From an uncultured Alistipes sp. (GTDB lineage Bacteria; Bacteroidota; Bacteroidia; Bacteroidales; Rikenellaceae), in assembly GCA_944321205.1 (NCBI GenBank), contig CALUKK010000074.1:1-45209 (forward strand): 45,209 bases of DNA, written 5' to 3'. Under the pieces are notes generated by a model. That model did no database searches. It saw only the letters and a program-made list of their open reading frames with translations, and was not told where the DNA came from. Of this stretch, positions 23,629 to 32,189 are shown piece after piece (the stretch's first letter is position 1; each line of letters starts with the position of its first letter). Position numbers and translations under genes: made by a program.

Positions 23629-25062
23629 TCAGGGGAAGCGGGGACGTTCCAGCCGGATCTCGATATGCTGTCTGCCGGTCAGATCGGCCGGAATGAAGTG
23701 CTTGTCGGACTTCTTGCCGTTGATGCGGAACTCCACGATGCTGTATCCCTGTCCCTTCAGATCGATATCCAGAAGCATGTTGCCGTATTTGAGCCCCTTG
23801 ATCGACAGGCGTCCGATTCCCTTCGGCAGATAGGGCGTGAAGGACATGCCCTCCAGCTGGGGCCGCAATCCGCAGATGCCGTAGCAGACCATCGACATGT
23901 ATCCCGTTGCGGACCAGGTTTGGTGACGGCGCGAGTACCATTTCGCCCTGCCGGACTGGTTGCCGCCTTCGGGTTTGCCGGTTTCGGGATCGAAAATCTC
24001 GTAGAAATTGTAGTTGCCCTTGTCCTCATCCAGGGCCAGGGATGCCATGGCGTAGAATTCATGCTCGAAGATTCCCCAGTCGCCGGTCACAAGCGCCGCA
24101 TTGGCATAGAAGGCATTCACGAAGGGCCAGATCAGCCGGTTGTGCCGTCCGGGTTTCTCTTTCGAGAAGCGTTTGAAGATGGGGGTGATGGAGGGAATTC
24201 CGTACTGGGTGGTTTCGTTGCGGATGACGGTGAAGTGTCCCTCCTGAGGCGTGATCACACCCGAAAGGATGGCAAAGGCGATCCCCAGCGCCTCCTGATG
24301 CCGGTGGGTATTGCCCTGTTCGTCGATGACGTAGAAGAGCTGTCCCCGGGGATTGTAGAAGTTCTTGCGGATGTTGTTTCTCAACGTGCGGGCCTTGTCC
24401 GCGAATTCGGCGTTTTCGGTGCCGTGCAGGACCGTGTGCATCAGGTTCAGGTCGCGGTATGCCATGTAGTAGGCACAGTTCGTACTCAGACACTTTATGC
24501 CGTGCGTGTTGTGGGCCATGACGCTGGAGGAGTTCGGCTTGGAGACATCGTAGATGGGCTCCTCGAAGGCCGATACGCCGTCGTTGAAGACCGACGAACC
24601 GGTGAACAGTCCGTAATTCTTGTCGTAGGCCTGGGTCTCCAGTTCCCGGATGGTGTTGACGCCGCAGGTGTAGGCCTCCCTGAGGAAGGCCGTGTCACGG
24701 GTCAGCAGATAGTGGTACAGGGCGCCCTGCACCCAGATGATCTTGTCCCAATACTGGTGTCCGATGGTTTGTCGGTTGTTGGTGACGTACCAGAGTGAAC
24801 GCTCCATCACCTGGGGGATGAACAGATCCATTCCGTTCCAGGTGTTGATGGCCACGTCGCGGGTCCACTCGCCGCCATAGTCGGCGCCGGCCGCCAGAAT
24901 GCTGTCCCGCACGTTGTAGAGGACGGTTCTGTGAGCCAGTTCCCAGGCTTCATTGACTTTCGGGTTGTCCGTTTCGAAGGTGTTGTCGCCGGAATCGGTG
25001 CGATGACCGCAGGCCGCGAAGGTGAGGCCTGCCAGGGCGGCAAGGATACAGATTCTCTTCAT
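23629..25062 (-). CDS. (alpha/alpha)6-barrel glycoside hydrolase lipoprotein, MGH1/GH63-like
   Basis: The 477-residue protein has a lipoprotein signal (LAGLTFAACGHR, Cys18). The body resembles six-hairpin glycosidases: GGEWTRDVAINTWNGMDLF, TRDTAFLREAY, SRRHQTWSATGYMSMVCYGI and a short beta C-terminal domain. Candidate acids are in GGEWTRD and IFDPETGKPEGG, but the family cannot be fixed to a single GH number from sequence alone. Its ATG overlaps the stop of the upstream transporter gene (TAATG), so it is translationally coupled. The lipid anchor suggests it acts outside the cytoplasm, on a substrate whose product is imported by that transporter. Confidence 0.78.
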   Translation of the reverse strand: MKRICILAALAGLTFAACGHRTDSGDNTFETDNPKVNEAWELAHRTVLYNVRDSILAAGADYGGEWTRDVAINTWNGMDLFIPQVMERSLWYVTNNRQTIGHQYWDKIIWVQGALYHYLLTRDTAFLREAYTCGVNTIRELETQAYDKNYGLFTGSSVFNDGVSAFEEPIYDVSKPNSSSVMAHNTHGIKCLSTNCAYYMAYRDLNLMHTVLHGTENAEFADKARTLRNNIRKNFYNPRGQLFYVIDEQGNTHRHQEALGIAFAILSGVITPQEGHFTVIRNETTQYGIPSITPIFKRFSKEKPGRHNRLIWPFVNAFYANAALVTGDWGIFEHEFYAMASLALDEDKGNYNFYEIFDPETGKPEGGNQSGRAKWYSRRHQTWSATGYMSMVCYGICGLRPQLEGMSFTPYLPKGIGRLSIKGLKYGNMLLDIDLKGQGYSIVEFRINGKKSDKHFIPADLTGRQHIEIRLERPRFP

Positions 25063-26468
25063 TATGCTGTAAGATTGGTTTTTCTTTTTCCCGTTTTGCG
25101 CCAGATGAGCAGCACCAGCAGGAACGAGACGACCGAGGCTCCGACCCAGAATGCCGACGCCGCCTGGAAGTTGTAGCTCATTCCGTCGGCCGCAATCGTT
25201 TTGCCGTTTTCGATCAGGTGCCCGCTGATGATGTCCTGCAATCCGGCTCCGAGGTAACTGGCCATGCCGACGATCCCCAGCGCGGCACCCGTAGCATCCC
25301 GGGGGACGATATCGATGGCCATGAGGCCCCCGAGGAAGCTGATCAGCACGCCGATGGCGATTCCGAACAGCACCATTGCCAGGATGTTGATTGCGGGGCT
25401 TACGCCGCCGTAGAGGAACAGGCTCAGTCCGATGGTGCACAGCACCCCGAAGAGGAAGGCCAGCATGACGCGGCGTCCCTGGAAGAGCGTATCGGAGAGC
25501 CATCCCGAGAAGACGGTGCCGATGATTCCGAGGAATGCATTGATCGAGACGATTTGCGTGGCCAGCGACAGGGAATAGCCCTTCTCTTCCTGGAGAAAGA
25601 GAACGCCCCACCCGTTGACCGCATAGCGGCTCACATACATGAAGGCGCTGGCCAGGGCCAGCACCCAGACCCACGGATTGCGGATTACGCGTTTCTGGGT
25701 GAGGGCAGTTTCGCGGGTTGCGGGTTGGGGTTCGGGAGCCGGGTCCTCACCGGCCAGGGTAGTGATGGGCGGCAGCCCCTTGCTTTCGGGCGTGTCGTGC
25801 AGGAAGAGCACGATGATGGCGATGCCGATGATTCCGGCCAGGGAGGAGCCGATGAACCCCCATTGCCAGCCGAAAGCTCCGACGATGAGCCCCACGAACA
25901 GGAAGGAGAGGAACTCCCCGATATTGTGGCTTGCGCTGAAGAAACCGTAGTAGGTTCCTCTTTTCGAGAGGGGGAACCAGCGCGACAGGGCGATAATGGC
26001 CGGCGGGGCGCCCATGGACTGACTCCAGCCGTTGATGCCCCACATGATGGCGAATACGAGGAAGAGGATTCCGTTACCGATCCATTGCAGGCCGTTTGCC
26101 AGACCGAGGAGTCCGACCGTGAGGTTGGCGAAGGTGGAGACGGCCAGTCCGGTAGCCATGAAACGTTTGATGTTGCTGTAATCGGACAGGAAGCCGTTGA
26201 CGAACTTGCCGATGGCATAGGCAAAGAGCAGGGCCGAGCCGATAAGTCCCAGTTGAGCCGCATCAAGCGCCCCGCTCTCCAGGATCGGTTGTTTGACGAC
26301 GTTGAGGCTCGTGCGGCACACGTAGTAGAGGCTGTACCCGATGGTTCCGGCCAGAAAACTTTGGAACCGGAGTTTCCGGTAGACGCGGAGACACTCCCCG
26401 CTTCGGGCGTCATAACGGGGTGCTGCCGGGCTGCTTTTGGCGTAAAAGTTCTTGATTGCTCCGAGCAT
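25062..26468 (-). CDS. MFS transporter, organophosphate:phosphate antiporter-like (GlpT/UhpT type)
   Basis: The 468-residue protein has 12 membrane segments and the features of the OPA family: YSLYYVCRTSLNVVKQPIL near the start, WGINGWSQSMGAPPAIIALS with RWFPLSKRGTYYGF, and MYVSRYAVNGWGVLF in the second half, where the Arg pair expected to bind the phosphate group can be placed. OPA carriers import glycerol-3-phosphate or hexose-6-phosphate in exchange for phosphate. It is sandwiched between the EEP gene (3-nt gap) and the glycosidase (1-nt overlap), so all three work together. The exact substrate is unknown. Confidence 0.85.
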   Translation of the reverse strand: MLGAIKNFYAKSSPAAPRYDARSGECLRVYRKLRFQSFLAGTIGYSLYYVCRTSLNVVKQPILESGALDAAQLGLIGSALLFAYAIGKFVNGFLSDYSNIKRFMATGLAVSTFANLTVGLLGLANGLQWIGNGILFLVFAIMWGINGWSQSMGAPPAIIALSRWFPLSKRGTYYGFFSASHNIGEFLSFLFVGLIVGAFGWQWGFIGSSLAGIIGIAIIVLFLHDTPESKGLPPITTLAGEDPAPEPQPATRETALTQKRVIRNPWVWVLALASAFMYVSRYAVNGWGVLFLQEEKGYSLSLATQIVSINAFLGIIGTVFSGWLSDTLFQGRRVMLAFLFGVLCTIGLSLFLYGGVSPAINILAMVLFGIAIGVLISFLGGLMAIDIVPRDATGAALGIVGMASYLGAGLQDIISGHLIENGKTIAADGMSYNFQAASAFWVGASVVSFLLVLLIWRKTGKRKTNLTA

Positions 26469-26471
26469 GCC

Positions 26472-27344
26472 TTACGGGATTTGCAGATAGACACTCACCG
26501 GGAAGTGGTCGGAGGAGGGTCGCACATCCCGATTTCCCGCGGCATCGACCGCCCAGTACAGATTGGTCAACAGACCATACCGCAGGACGTTGATCTTGTC
26601 CGAAACCAGCACATGGTCGATTCGCTGGTCGGTCCATCGATGGACGTCGAATCCGTTGAACGTGCCGGTCTGCGCCATTCGTATGTCGGCCACGTCGTAT
26701 GTATCTCGGAGAATCCGGTCCTTGAGAAGTTGCCGGTAGCTGGGATTCCGCTGATCGACATTGAAATCTCCGGTAAGGATAAACGCGTAGTGACGGTTCC
26801 GGGCCTGTTGTTGTTGGATCCAGTTGATGATCATCCGGGCACTTTCGATCCGGGCCTGTTTGCCGACATGATCGAAATGGGTATTCATGAAGAAGATCTT
26901 TTTCCCGGAGGTGCGGTCCTGGAGTTTGACCCAGGTGCAGATCCGGGGATATTTGGCATCCCAGCCCACACTCGGCACGTCGGGGGTCAGCGAGAGCCAG
27001 AAGACTCCGGAATCCAGCAGTTTGAAGCGTTCCTTCCTGTAAAGGACCGGGGCATATTCGCCCTCCGTCTTACCGTCGTCGCGGCCTTTTCCGACGCAGG
27101 CGTAGTCGTCCGACAGTCCGGACATCAGATCGTCGAGCTGCTCTTTGAGAACCTCCTGCATGCCGATCAGATCGAAAGCCTCGTAGGCGATCAGGTCACA
27201 AATTCCCGGACTTCGTCGCGCCCAGCCGTTCCCGTGTTGTTCATCGGCTTCGTTTGCATACCGGATATTGTATGACGCGACATGGTATTGCTGCCCCGAC
27301 ACGGCCTGTCCGATAAAAATAAGGAAAAACAGAATTCGTTTCAT
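26472..27344 (-). CDS. Secreted endonuclease/exonuclease/phosphatase-fold hydrolase
   Basis: From ATG 27344 the protein is 290 residues with a signal peptide (MKRILFFLIFIGQAVSGQQ). The EEP fold is evident: ASYNIRYAN (Asn), GMQEVLKEQ (metal-binding Glu), NTHFDHVGKQARIESA (His), LTGDFNVDQ (Asp and Asn) and SSDHFPV (catalytic His). Family members cleave phosphodiesters in lipids, inositol phosphates or nucleic acid; this one is exported. An SD-like GAGGTGAT lies just before the ATG, and an in-frame GTG at 27350 is a less likely start. It is the first gene of an operon with the organophosphate-type transporter and the glycosidase, which argues against a plain nuclease role. Confidence 0.9.
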   Translation of the reverse strand: MKRILFFLIFIGQAVSGQQYHVASYNIRYANEADEQHGNGWARRSPGICDLIAYEAFDLIGMQEVLKEQLDDLMSGLSDDYACVGKGRDDGKTEGEYAPVLYRKERFKLLDSGVFWLSLTPDVPSVGWDAKYPRICTWVKLQDRTSGKKIFFMNTHFDHVGKQARIESARMIINWIQQQQARNRHYAFILTGDFNVDQRNPSYRQLLKDRILRDTYDVADIRMAQTGTFNGFDVHRWTDQRIDHVLVSDKINVLRYGLLTNLYWAVDAAGNRDVRPSSDHFPVSVYLQIP

Positions 27345-27439
27345 GATCACCTCGGAATTTGTGGATATGGGATTTTTATATTACATTAGAGTCACAGTTC
27401 GGAACATCGACCGTCCGCAAGTCTCTCGATCAATCATTA

Positions 27440-27447
27440 CAAATTTA
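27440..27447 (-). promoter_or_regulatory. Promoter -7 element of the EEP-MFS-GH operon (TAAATTTG)
   Basis: The minus strand reads TAAATTTG, matching TAnnTTTG, about 95 bp before ATG 27344. Confidence 0.5.
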
Positions 27448-27546
27448 TTTCAAAATCGAACGTAACCGATCGGTTGTATCCGGAAATGTAGGGTGTGTCG
27501 CTTTCTAAGATGCTGTAAGATAGTGAATTGCTTCCTGGTGTGGACG

Positions 27547-27710
27547 CAAAAAAGTAGAGAGGTGAAGAGTTTTTCCGGTTGTCAATGCTTCCAGATGCCG
27601 CCCGGCTTGCTTCGGGGGCTTTGTTGCTGCTGCCGTTCCTGGAAGCGGGGCAAATCGGTGTTTTCGGGGCTGCAATACGGAAAAAACTCTTTTCGTATCT
27701 ACCTTTTTTG
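27547..27710. repeat. 164-bp giant imperfect hairpin / MITE-like element
   Basis: Outer arms 27547-27578 and 27678-27710 are imperfect inverted repeats of about 32 bp: CAAAAAAGTAGA and TCTACCTTTTTTG at the ends, AAGAGTTTTTCCG and CGGAAAAAACTCTT inside. Nested within are GCTTCCAG (27588-27595) and CTGGAAGC. It sits between two divergent operons, where no terminator is needed, and has T6 on both outer edges. It may be a small transposable relic or a structured RNA. A minus-strand 79-codon open frame across it has no coding signature. Confidence 0.6.
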
Positions 27711-27809
27711 AAGGGATTAAAACTATTAATTTATTGATTTTCAATATTTAGCCGTCTGTAAAATCCTACATTTTCATCTCCAGCCCATAACTTGTGTGTA
27801 TTTTTAAGG

Positions 27810-27817
27810 TAAATTTG
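27810..27817 (+). promoter_or_regulatory. Promoter -7 element of the PUL operon (TAAATTTG)
   Basis: TAAATTTG matches TAnnTTTG, with a TTGTG at 27792 as a possible -33 box 18 bp upstream. The first gene starts at 27841. No other full match was seen before the SusC gene, so this may drive the whole cluster. Confidence 0.6.
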
Positions 27818-27840
27818 TATGAAACAAAATCACCAGCCTT

Positions 27841-30342
27841 ATGATGAAAAAATCTCGCCTGTTTTATTTACCCGTGTTGCTGTTGGGACTGGTCTCCTCC
27901 TGTACGAAGGATTCCGCCGGGGAGGGCGCCTCGAAACTGAGCGCCCCCGCAAACCTGACGGTGGAGGCCGCAAGCATTACACAGACGTCGATGCGTTTGA
28001 CGTGGACGGTCGACAGACCGGATCTGGTGACCAGTTATACGGTCGCCTATGCCGAGTCGGACGTTCGGAATTTCTACGAAAAGGAGTGTTTCGAGCCTCA
28101 GATCGTCCTGTCGGGACTCGAGCCCGTGACCGAATATGTCTTCAAGGTACGGGCCAATACGTCGGGAGGTGTGGAGAGCAATTCGGAGTGGTCGGAGGAG
28201 GTGACGGCCTCGACGCTGGCACCGGTGGTTCCGGATGTGCCGCTTAATCTGCGGAGTCTGCCCGACGAGATTTCGTCGACGCGCCTGGGAGTTGCCTGGG
28301 ATGCCTCGGAGGGTGCTGTGAAATACTTCGTATCCTATAAAAAGGAGTCGGACGAGGCCTTTACGGAACTTGAGACCCAGTCGACGGAGCTTCTGCTGGA
28401 ACAATTGGAGGTCAAGACCCCCTATTTGATCAAGGTGCGGGCCTGGTCGGAGATCGGGTATTCGGACTTTACGGCGGAACTCACGGTTTCGACCCTGTCG
28501 CGTTCGGAGGGCATCTTCAACGCCGAGGATTTCGTGGCCTTCGCAACGGGTGCAGCCGATGGCGGCGACTGGCGGAATGAGTCTGGCGAGGTGACGATTC
28601 GTCGCGACATCGACATGAGCGGCGTCGAATGGACTCCGATGGCGGAGTTCACGGGCGTACTCGAAGGATCGGACAAAACGATCTCGAACCTCGCATGTCG
28701 GAACGACGATCTGTACGTCGGGCTGATTGGCGTGCTGAAGGGTACGATCCGCAACCTTACCCTGGACGAAACCTGCACCTTCGAGTCCACCCGTACGGCG
28801 GCGCCCGCTACGGCAGACGAGGTTGCCAGGGCGGGAGCCTTTGCCGGCGTTATCGAGCAGGGCGGATTGCAGCATTGTGTCAGCCGTGCTGCCGTGAAGG
28901 TCGGTCATGGCTGTTCCTATGTCGGCGGACTGGTCGGACTGAGCCGCGGCACCGATGATACCCGTCCCGTCGAAATCACCTCCTGTACGCATGCCGGAAC
29001 GGTCTCTCTGGCCGGCAACATCTCCTGGATCCGTTCGGTGCTGTTAAACCTCAATCTGGGCGGCGTGGTCGGATCGGCCGAAGCGGGTACGATCCTCAAC
29101 GACTGTCACAACCAGGGTACGATTCAGTGCAACAATTCGGCCTCGGCGGCCTCGAACCGCATGCCGATCTATATCGGCGGTATCTCGGGATATGCTTCCG
29201 AAGCCTCGATCACCGCCTGCACCAACGACGAGACCGGACAGATCATAACCCTCACCAACCCCCATTATTCGCGTATCGGCGGTATCCTGGGATATGGCCA
29301 GGGGACCTCCGTGACCGACTGCGACAACTACGGATCGTTCTCGCTGACGGCATCCGCGGATCCCGGTTCGGAGTATGAGATCGGCGGCATCGTCGGACGA
29401 AGTGAATTCGGAACGGGGAGCGGGAAGCTGCTGTTGACGGGTTGTACCAACTATTCGGATTTGACGGTCGAGACGCGTGCCGAGGCCAACAAACAGGTCA
29501 TGGTGGCCGGTATTGCGGGATACCTCAACTTCGGGACCCTGCCCTTCGAGGTTTCGGACTGCCGTAACGAGGGCGCTTTCCAGGTGACGGCCACGACGAG
29601 TACCTCCCTCCTGGGCGGTATCGTGGGCGGCATCGAGGCGAAGGCCGAAGGTGTGATCGAGCAGTGTACGAACCTGGGGGACATCACCACGATTCTGACA
29701 TCGAGCAAGGCGTTCCATGTGGGCGGCATCGTCGGAGTCAACAAGTCGACCCTGGCAACCGTCCGTCAATGTTCGAACTCCGGGAACCTCAACATCACGA
29801 ATATCCAGAAGGCCTACGGTGGCGGTATTGTCGGCGAGGCTCAGGGCTGTACGGTGGAGGATTGCTCGAACAGCGGTTACGTACACGTTCTTTACAACGA
29901 GGGGGATGTGACCCATATCGGCGGCATCGTGGCCCGGACCTATCGGGGAGCGAAGATCCGCAACTGCGTCAACAGCGGAACCATCGTTTATGGAGGAACG
30001 AATGCCAATATCGGGGCGGACAAGACCGGCGGTTTCGGCGGTATTGTCGGCTATCTCGACAAGGACAACGCCGTGGTGGACGGATGTACCAATACGGGAA
30101 CGATTCTGGGCGATCCGGACGGACTGGGCAAGAAGGGAGCCATCTGCGGCTGGGCCTCGCCCGACGGTCCCACCTCGATCACGAACTGTATCGTGCAGGG
30201 CCGCGTGGGCAATTACGACTCGTCGGCTGCGGATCTGGGAGCTTCGGCCGCACTGGAGCTGACCTCGGAGAACTATTCCCAGTACATCTATGGCGGGAAG
30301 CTCGCCGAGTTGACCGAGACGGGCAACGTCTTCTCGAAGTAA
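27841..30342 (+). CDS. Surface lipoprotein with two Fn3 domains and GLUG-type repeats
   Basis: The 833-residue protein has a lipoprotein signal (LLLGLVSSCTKDS), two fibronectin type III domains (about 35-125 and 130-220, each with the WTVDRP/YTVAYAE or WDASEG/YFVSYKK pattern) and a long repeat region (about 225-800). The repeats are ~40-60 residues with GGIVG or GGISG cores followed by a CTN or CSNSG turn, i.e. GLUG-motif repeats of a likely beta-solenoid. Such proteins are usually adhesins or glycan-binding surface proteins. It leads the operon, 42 bp before the phosphoesterase gene, and is probably the substrate-docking protein. No catalytic motif was seen. Confidence 0.85.
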   Translation: MMKKSRLFYLPVLLLGLVSSCTKDSAGEGASKLSAPANLTVEAASITQTSMRLTWTVDRPDLVTSYTVAYAESDVRNFYEKECFEPQIVLSGLEPVTEYVFKVRANTSGGVESNSEWSEEVTASTLAPVVPDVPLNLRSLPDEISSTRLGVAWDASEGAVKYFVSYKKESDEAFTELETQSTELLLEQLEVKTPYLIKVRAWSEIGYSDFTAELTVSTLSRSEGIFNAEDFVAFATGAADGGDWRNESGEVTIRRDIDMSGVEWTPMAEFTGVLEGSDKTISNLACRNDDLYVGLIGVLKGTIRNLTLDETCTFESTRTAAPATADEVARAGAFAGVIEQGGLQHCVSRAAVKVGHGCSYVGGLVGLSRGTDDTRPVEITSCTHAGTVSLAGNISWIRSVLLNLNLGGVVGSAEAGTILNDCHNQGTIQCNNSASAASNRMPIYIGGISGYASEASITACTNDETGQIITLTNPHYSRIGGILGYGQGTSVTDCDNYGSFSLTASADPGSEYEIGGIVGRSEFGTGSGKLLLTGCTNYSDLTVETRAEANKQVMVAGIAGYLNFGTLPFEVSDCRNEGAFQVTATTSTSLLGGIVGGIEAKAEGVIEQCTNLGDITTILTSSKAFHVGGIVGVNKSTLATVRQCSNSGNLNITNIQKAYGGGIVGEAQGCTVEDCSNSGYVHVLYNEGDVTHIGGIVARTYRGAKIRNCVNSGTIVYGGTNANIGADKTGGFGGIVGYLDKDNAVVDGCTNTGTILGDPDGLGKKGAICGWASPDGPTSITNCIVQGRVGNYDSSAADLGASAALELTSENYSQYIYGGKLAELTETGNVFSK

Positions 30343-30384
30343 TCTGTGTGGAGATATCGAAGAATCAGAAATATTGAATAATCA

Positions 30385-31938
30385 ATGGAAAACAAGATGA
30401 GTATGCGGATTTTGGCCATGCTGCTGTTTTTTCTGGCGGCATTTACGAACTGTTCGGCGGGGACCTCGGAAGATCCGGCGGCTCCGGACGGGGGCAGTGA
30501 TCTGCCGTCGGACATCGAGGTGGAAGCGGGCCGGAATCTTGTCGGCAAGGTCAAATACGCGGATGGAACTCCGGCCGTGGGGGTCGTGGTGTCGGACGGA
30601 TACTCCTGCACCAGCACGGATGAGGAGGGCGTTTATCAGCTGACCCGCAACCGGAATGCGCGGAACGTCATTCTGAGCTATCCGGCGGATTGCGAGATCG
30701 AGGTCAAGAAGAATCAGGTTCCGGACTTCTTCCGGGCCATAGACAACAGTCAGACGAAGGTTCTTCGGGAGGATTTCACGTTGAAACGCCGTGAGGGGGG
30801 CGTCCCCGAGTCGTTCCTGTTCTATCCCATCGGGGACCCGCAGATCAAGACCCGGCAGCAGATGACGCGCTTCACCAACGAGATTCTGCTCGATCTGAAC
30901 GACAACGTGTCGGAGGAGACGCTGCCGGCCTTTGCCATCACGCTGGGCGATGTTTGCGACTGGAATCCGGAGATGTTCGAGGAGATTGCCACGGTCTTCT
31001 CCAATCTCGACATCCCGTGTTTTCACGTGATCGGCAATCATGACCGGGATTGGCGCGATGCGGATGAGTCGAACTATTATGTGAGCACGCTGCGTTCGTT
31101 CGAGAAGTATTACACGCCGGTGAACTACTCGTTCAACTACGGGGGTGCACACTTCGTGATTCTGGACGACATCCAGGACAAATCGAGCGGATATGAGGTG
31201 GATCTGAACGACGACGAGATCGAGTGGCTGCGTCAGGATCTGTCGTATGTATCCAGGGACAAGCTGCTGATCGTCTGCGTGCACGGGCCGGTGCGCAACC
31301 GGGCCTCGTACACCAAGCGTGCGGAGTTGTTGACGATGATGTCGGAGTTCCGCGAGGCGCATATCTTTTCGGGGCATACGCATACGAACTTCACGCTTTT
31401 CCACAACGATTTCGGTGGCATCCAGGAGCATGTGACCGGAGCGGCCTGCGGCATGTACTGGTACGGTTCGATCTGTATCGACGGCACGCCGATCGGTTAC
31501 GGGAAGTATCTGGTCAAGGGTTCGACCATCAAGAAGGGACTCTACAAATCCGCGGGCTACGACGAGCAGATGCAGGCCCGGCTCTATGACCAGACGCGCT
31601 TCAAGGGCTGGAACGACGATCCGGAATTGCGGCAGTATGTCTATTGCAACGTCTGGAACAGCAATCCGAAATGGACGGTAGAGCTCTACGAGGACGGGGA
31701 GTTCTCGGCCCGGATGTCCCAATGGAACAGTTACGACTACTCGATCAACGAGTGGCTGCCGCTCATCTGGGATGCCAGCTACAAGCCCGAACCGGTGACG
31801 ACCGATCGGATGTATCGGGTCAAACCCAAGAGCGAAAGCTCCAAGAAGAGTCTGAAACTCACCGACCCCTACGGAGAGATCTTCTGGATCGATCGGGTGA
31901 CAACCTCCTATAACTCCTATTTCGCTCCGGCCAATTGA
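30385..31938 (+). CDS. Calcineurin-like metallophosphoesterase lipoprotein
   Basis: The 517-residue protein has a lipoprotein signal (FLAAFTNCSAG, Cys23), an N-terminal beta domain (about 50-130, VGKVKYADGTPAVGVVVSDG) and a central metallophosphatase domain. The domain has Asp151 in YPIGDPQIK, Asp189 in LGDVCDW, Asn218-His219 in GNHDRDW, His300 in CVHGP and GHTHTN (His331, His333). The first motif is DPQ rather than the classical DxH. A C-terminal beta domain follows, as in the Metallophos_N/Metallophos_C proteins of Bacteroidota. A start at Met6 (30400) is also possible. It would hydrolyse phosphate esters at the cell surface or in the periplasm, unusual beside SusCD and beta-galactosidase. 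Confidence 0.88.
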   Translation: MENKMSMRILAMLLFFLAAFTNCSAGTSEDPAAPDGGSDLPSDIEVEAGRNLVGKVKYADGTPAVGVVVSDGYSCTSTDEEGVYQLTRNRNARNVILSYPADCEIEVKKNQVPDFFRAIDNSQTKVLREDFTLKRREGGVPESFLFYPIGDPQIKTRQQMTRFTNEILLDLNDNVSEETLPAFAITLGDVCDWNPEMFEEIATVFSNLDIPCFHVIGNHDRDWRDADESNYYVSTLRSFEKYYTPVNYSFNYGGAHFVILDDIQDKSSGYEVDLNDDEIEWLRQDLSYVSRDKLLIVCVHGPVRNRASYTKRAELLTMMSEFREAHIFSGHTHTNFTLFHNDFGGIQEHVTGAACGMYWYGSICIDGTPIGYGKYLVKGSTIKKGLYKSAGYDEQMQARLYDQTRFKGWNDDPELRQYVYCNVWNSNPKWTVELYEDGEFSARMSQWNSYDYSINEWLPLIWDASYKPEPVTTDRMYRVKPKSESSKKSLKLTDPYGEIFWIDRVTTSYNSYFAPAN

Positions 31939-32189
31939 TCCGGAAGAGGAGGAATGATTCTGGAAGGGCGGGGCGGCCCGGTGCCGCCCGACCCTGAACA
32001 AAACCGCCACGGATTGTTCTTGCCGCGTATTGAATGGATCCGGCGTGCTTGACGGTGGATGACTGCCGGGAGCATGCAGGTGTGGACCGTATTGTCTCTT
32101 TCCGGACGGAGCGTCCGGAAGAGCACCGGTCGACGCGGCAACCGTCCGTAGCGAAATACTCCGACAACACTTAAACCCAAACTTATCAG

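Noticed and set aside
27505-27744. A 79-codon minus-strand open frame
   Set aside because: It is formed across the giant hairpin, and no start signal, motif or codon-use support was seen.
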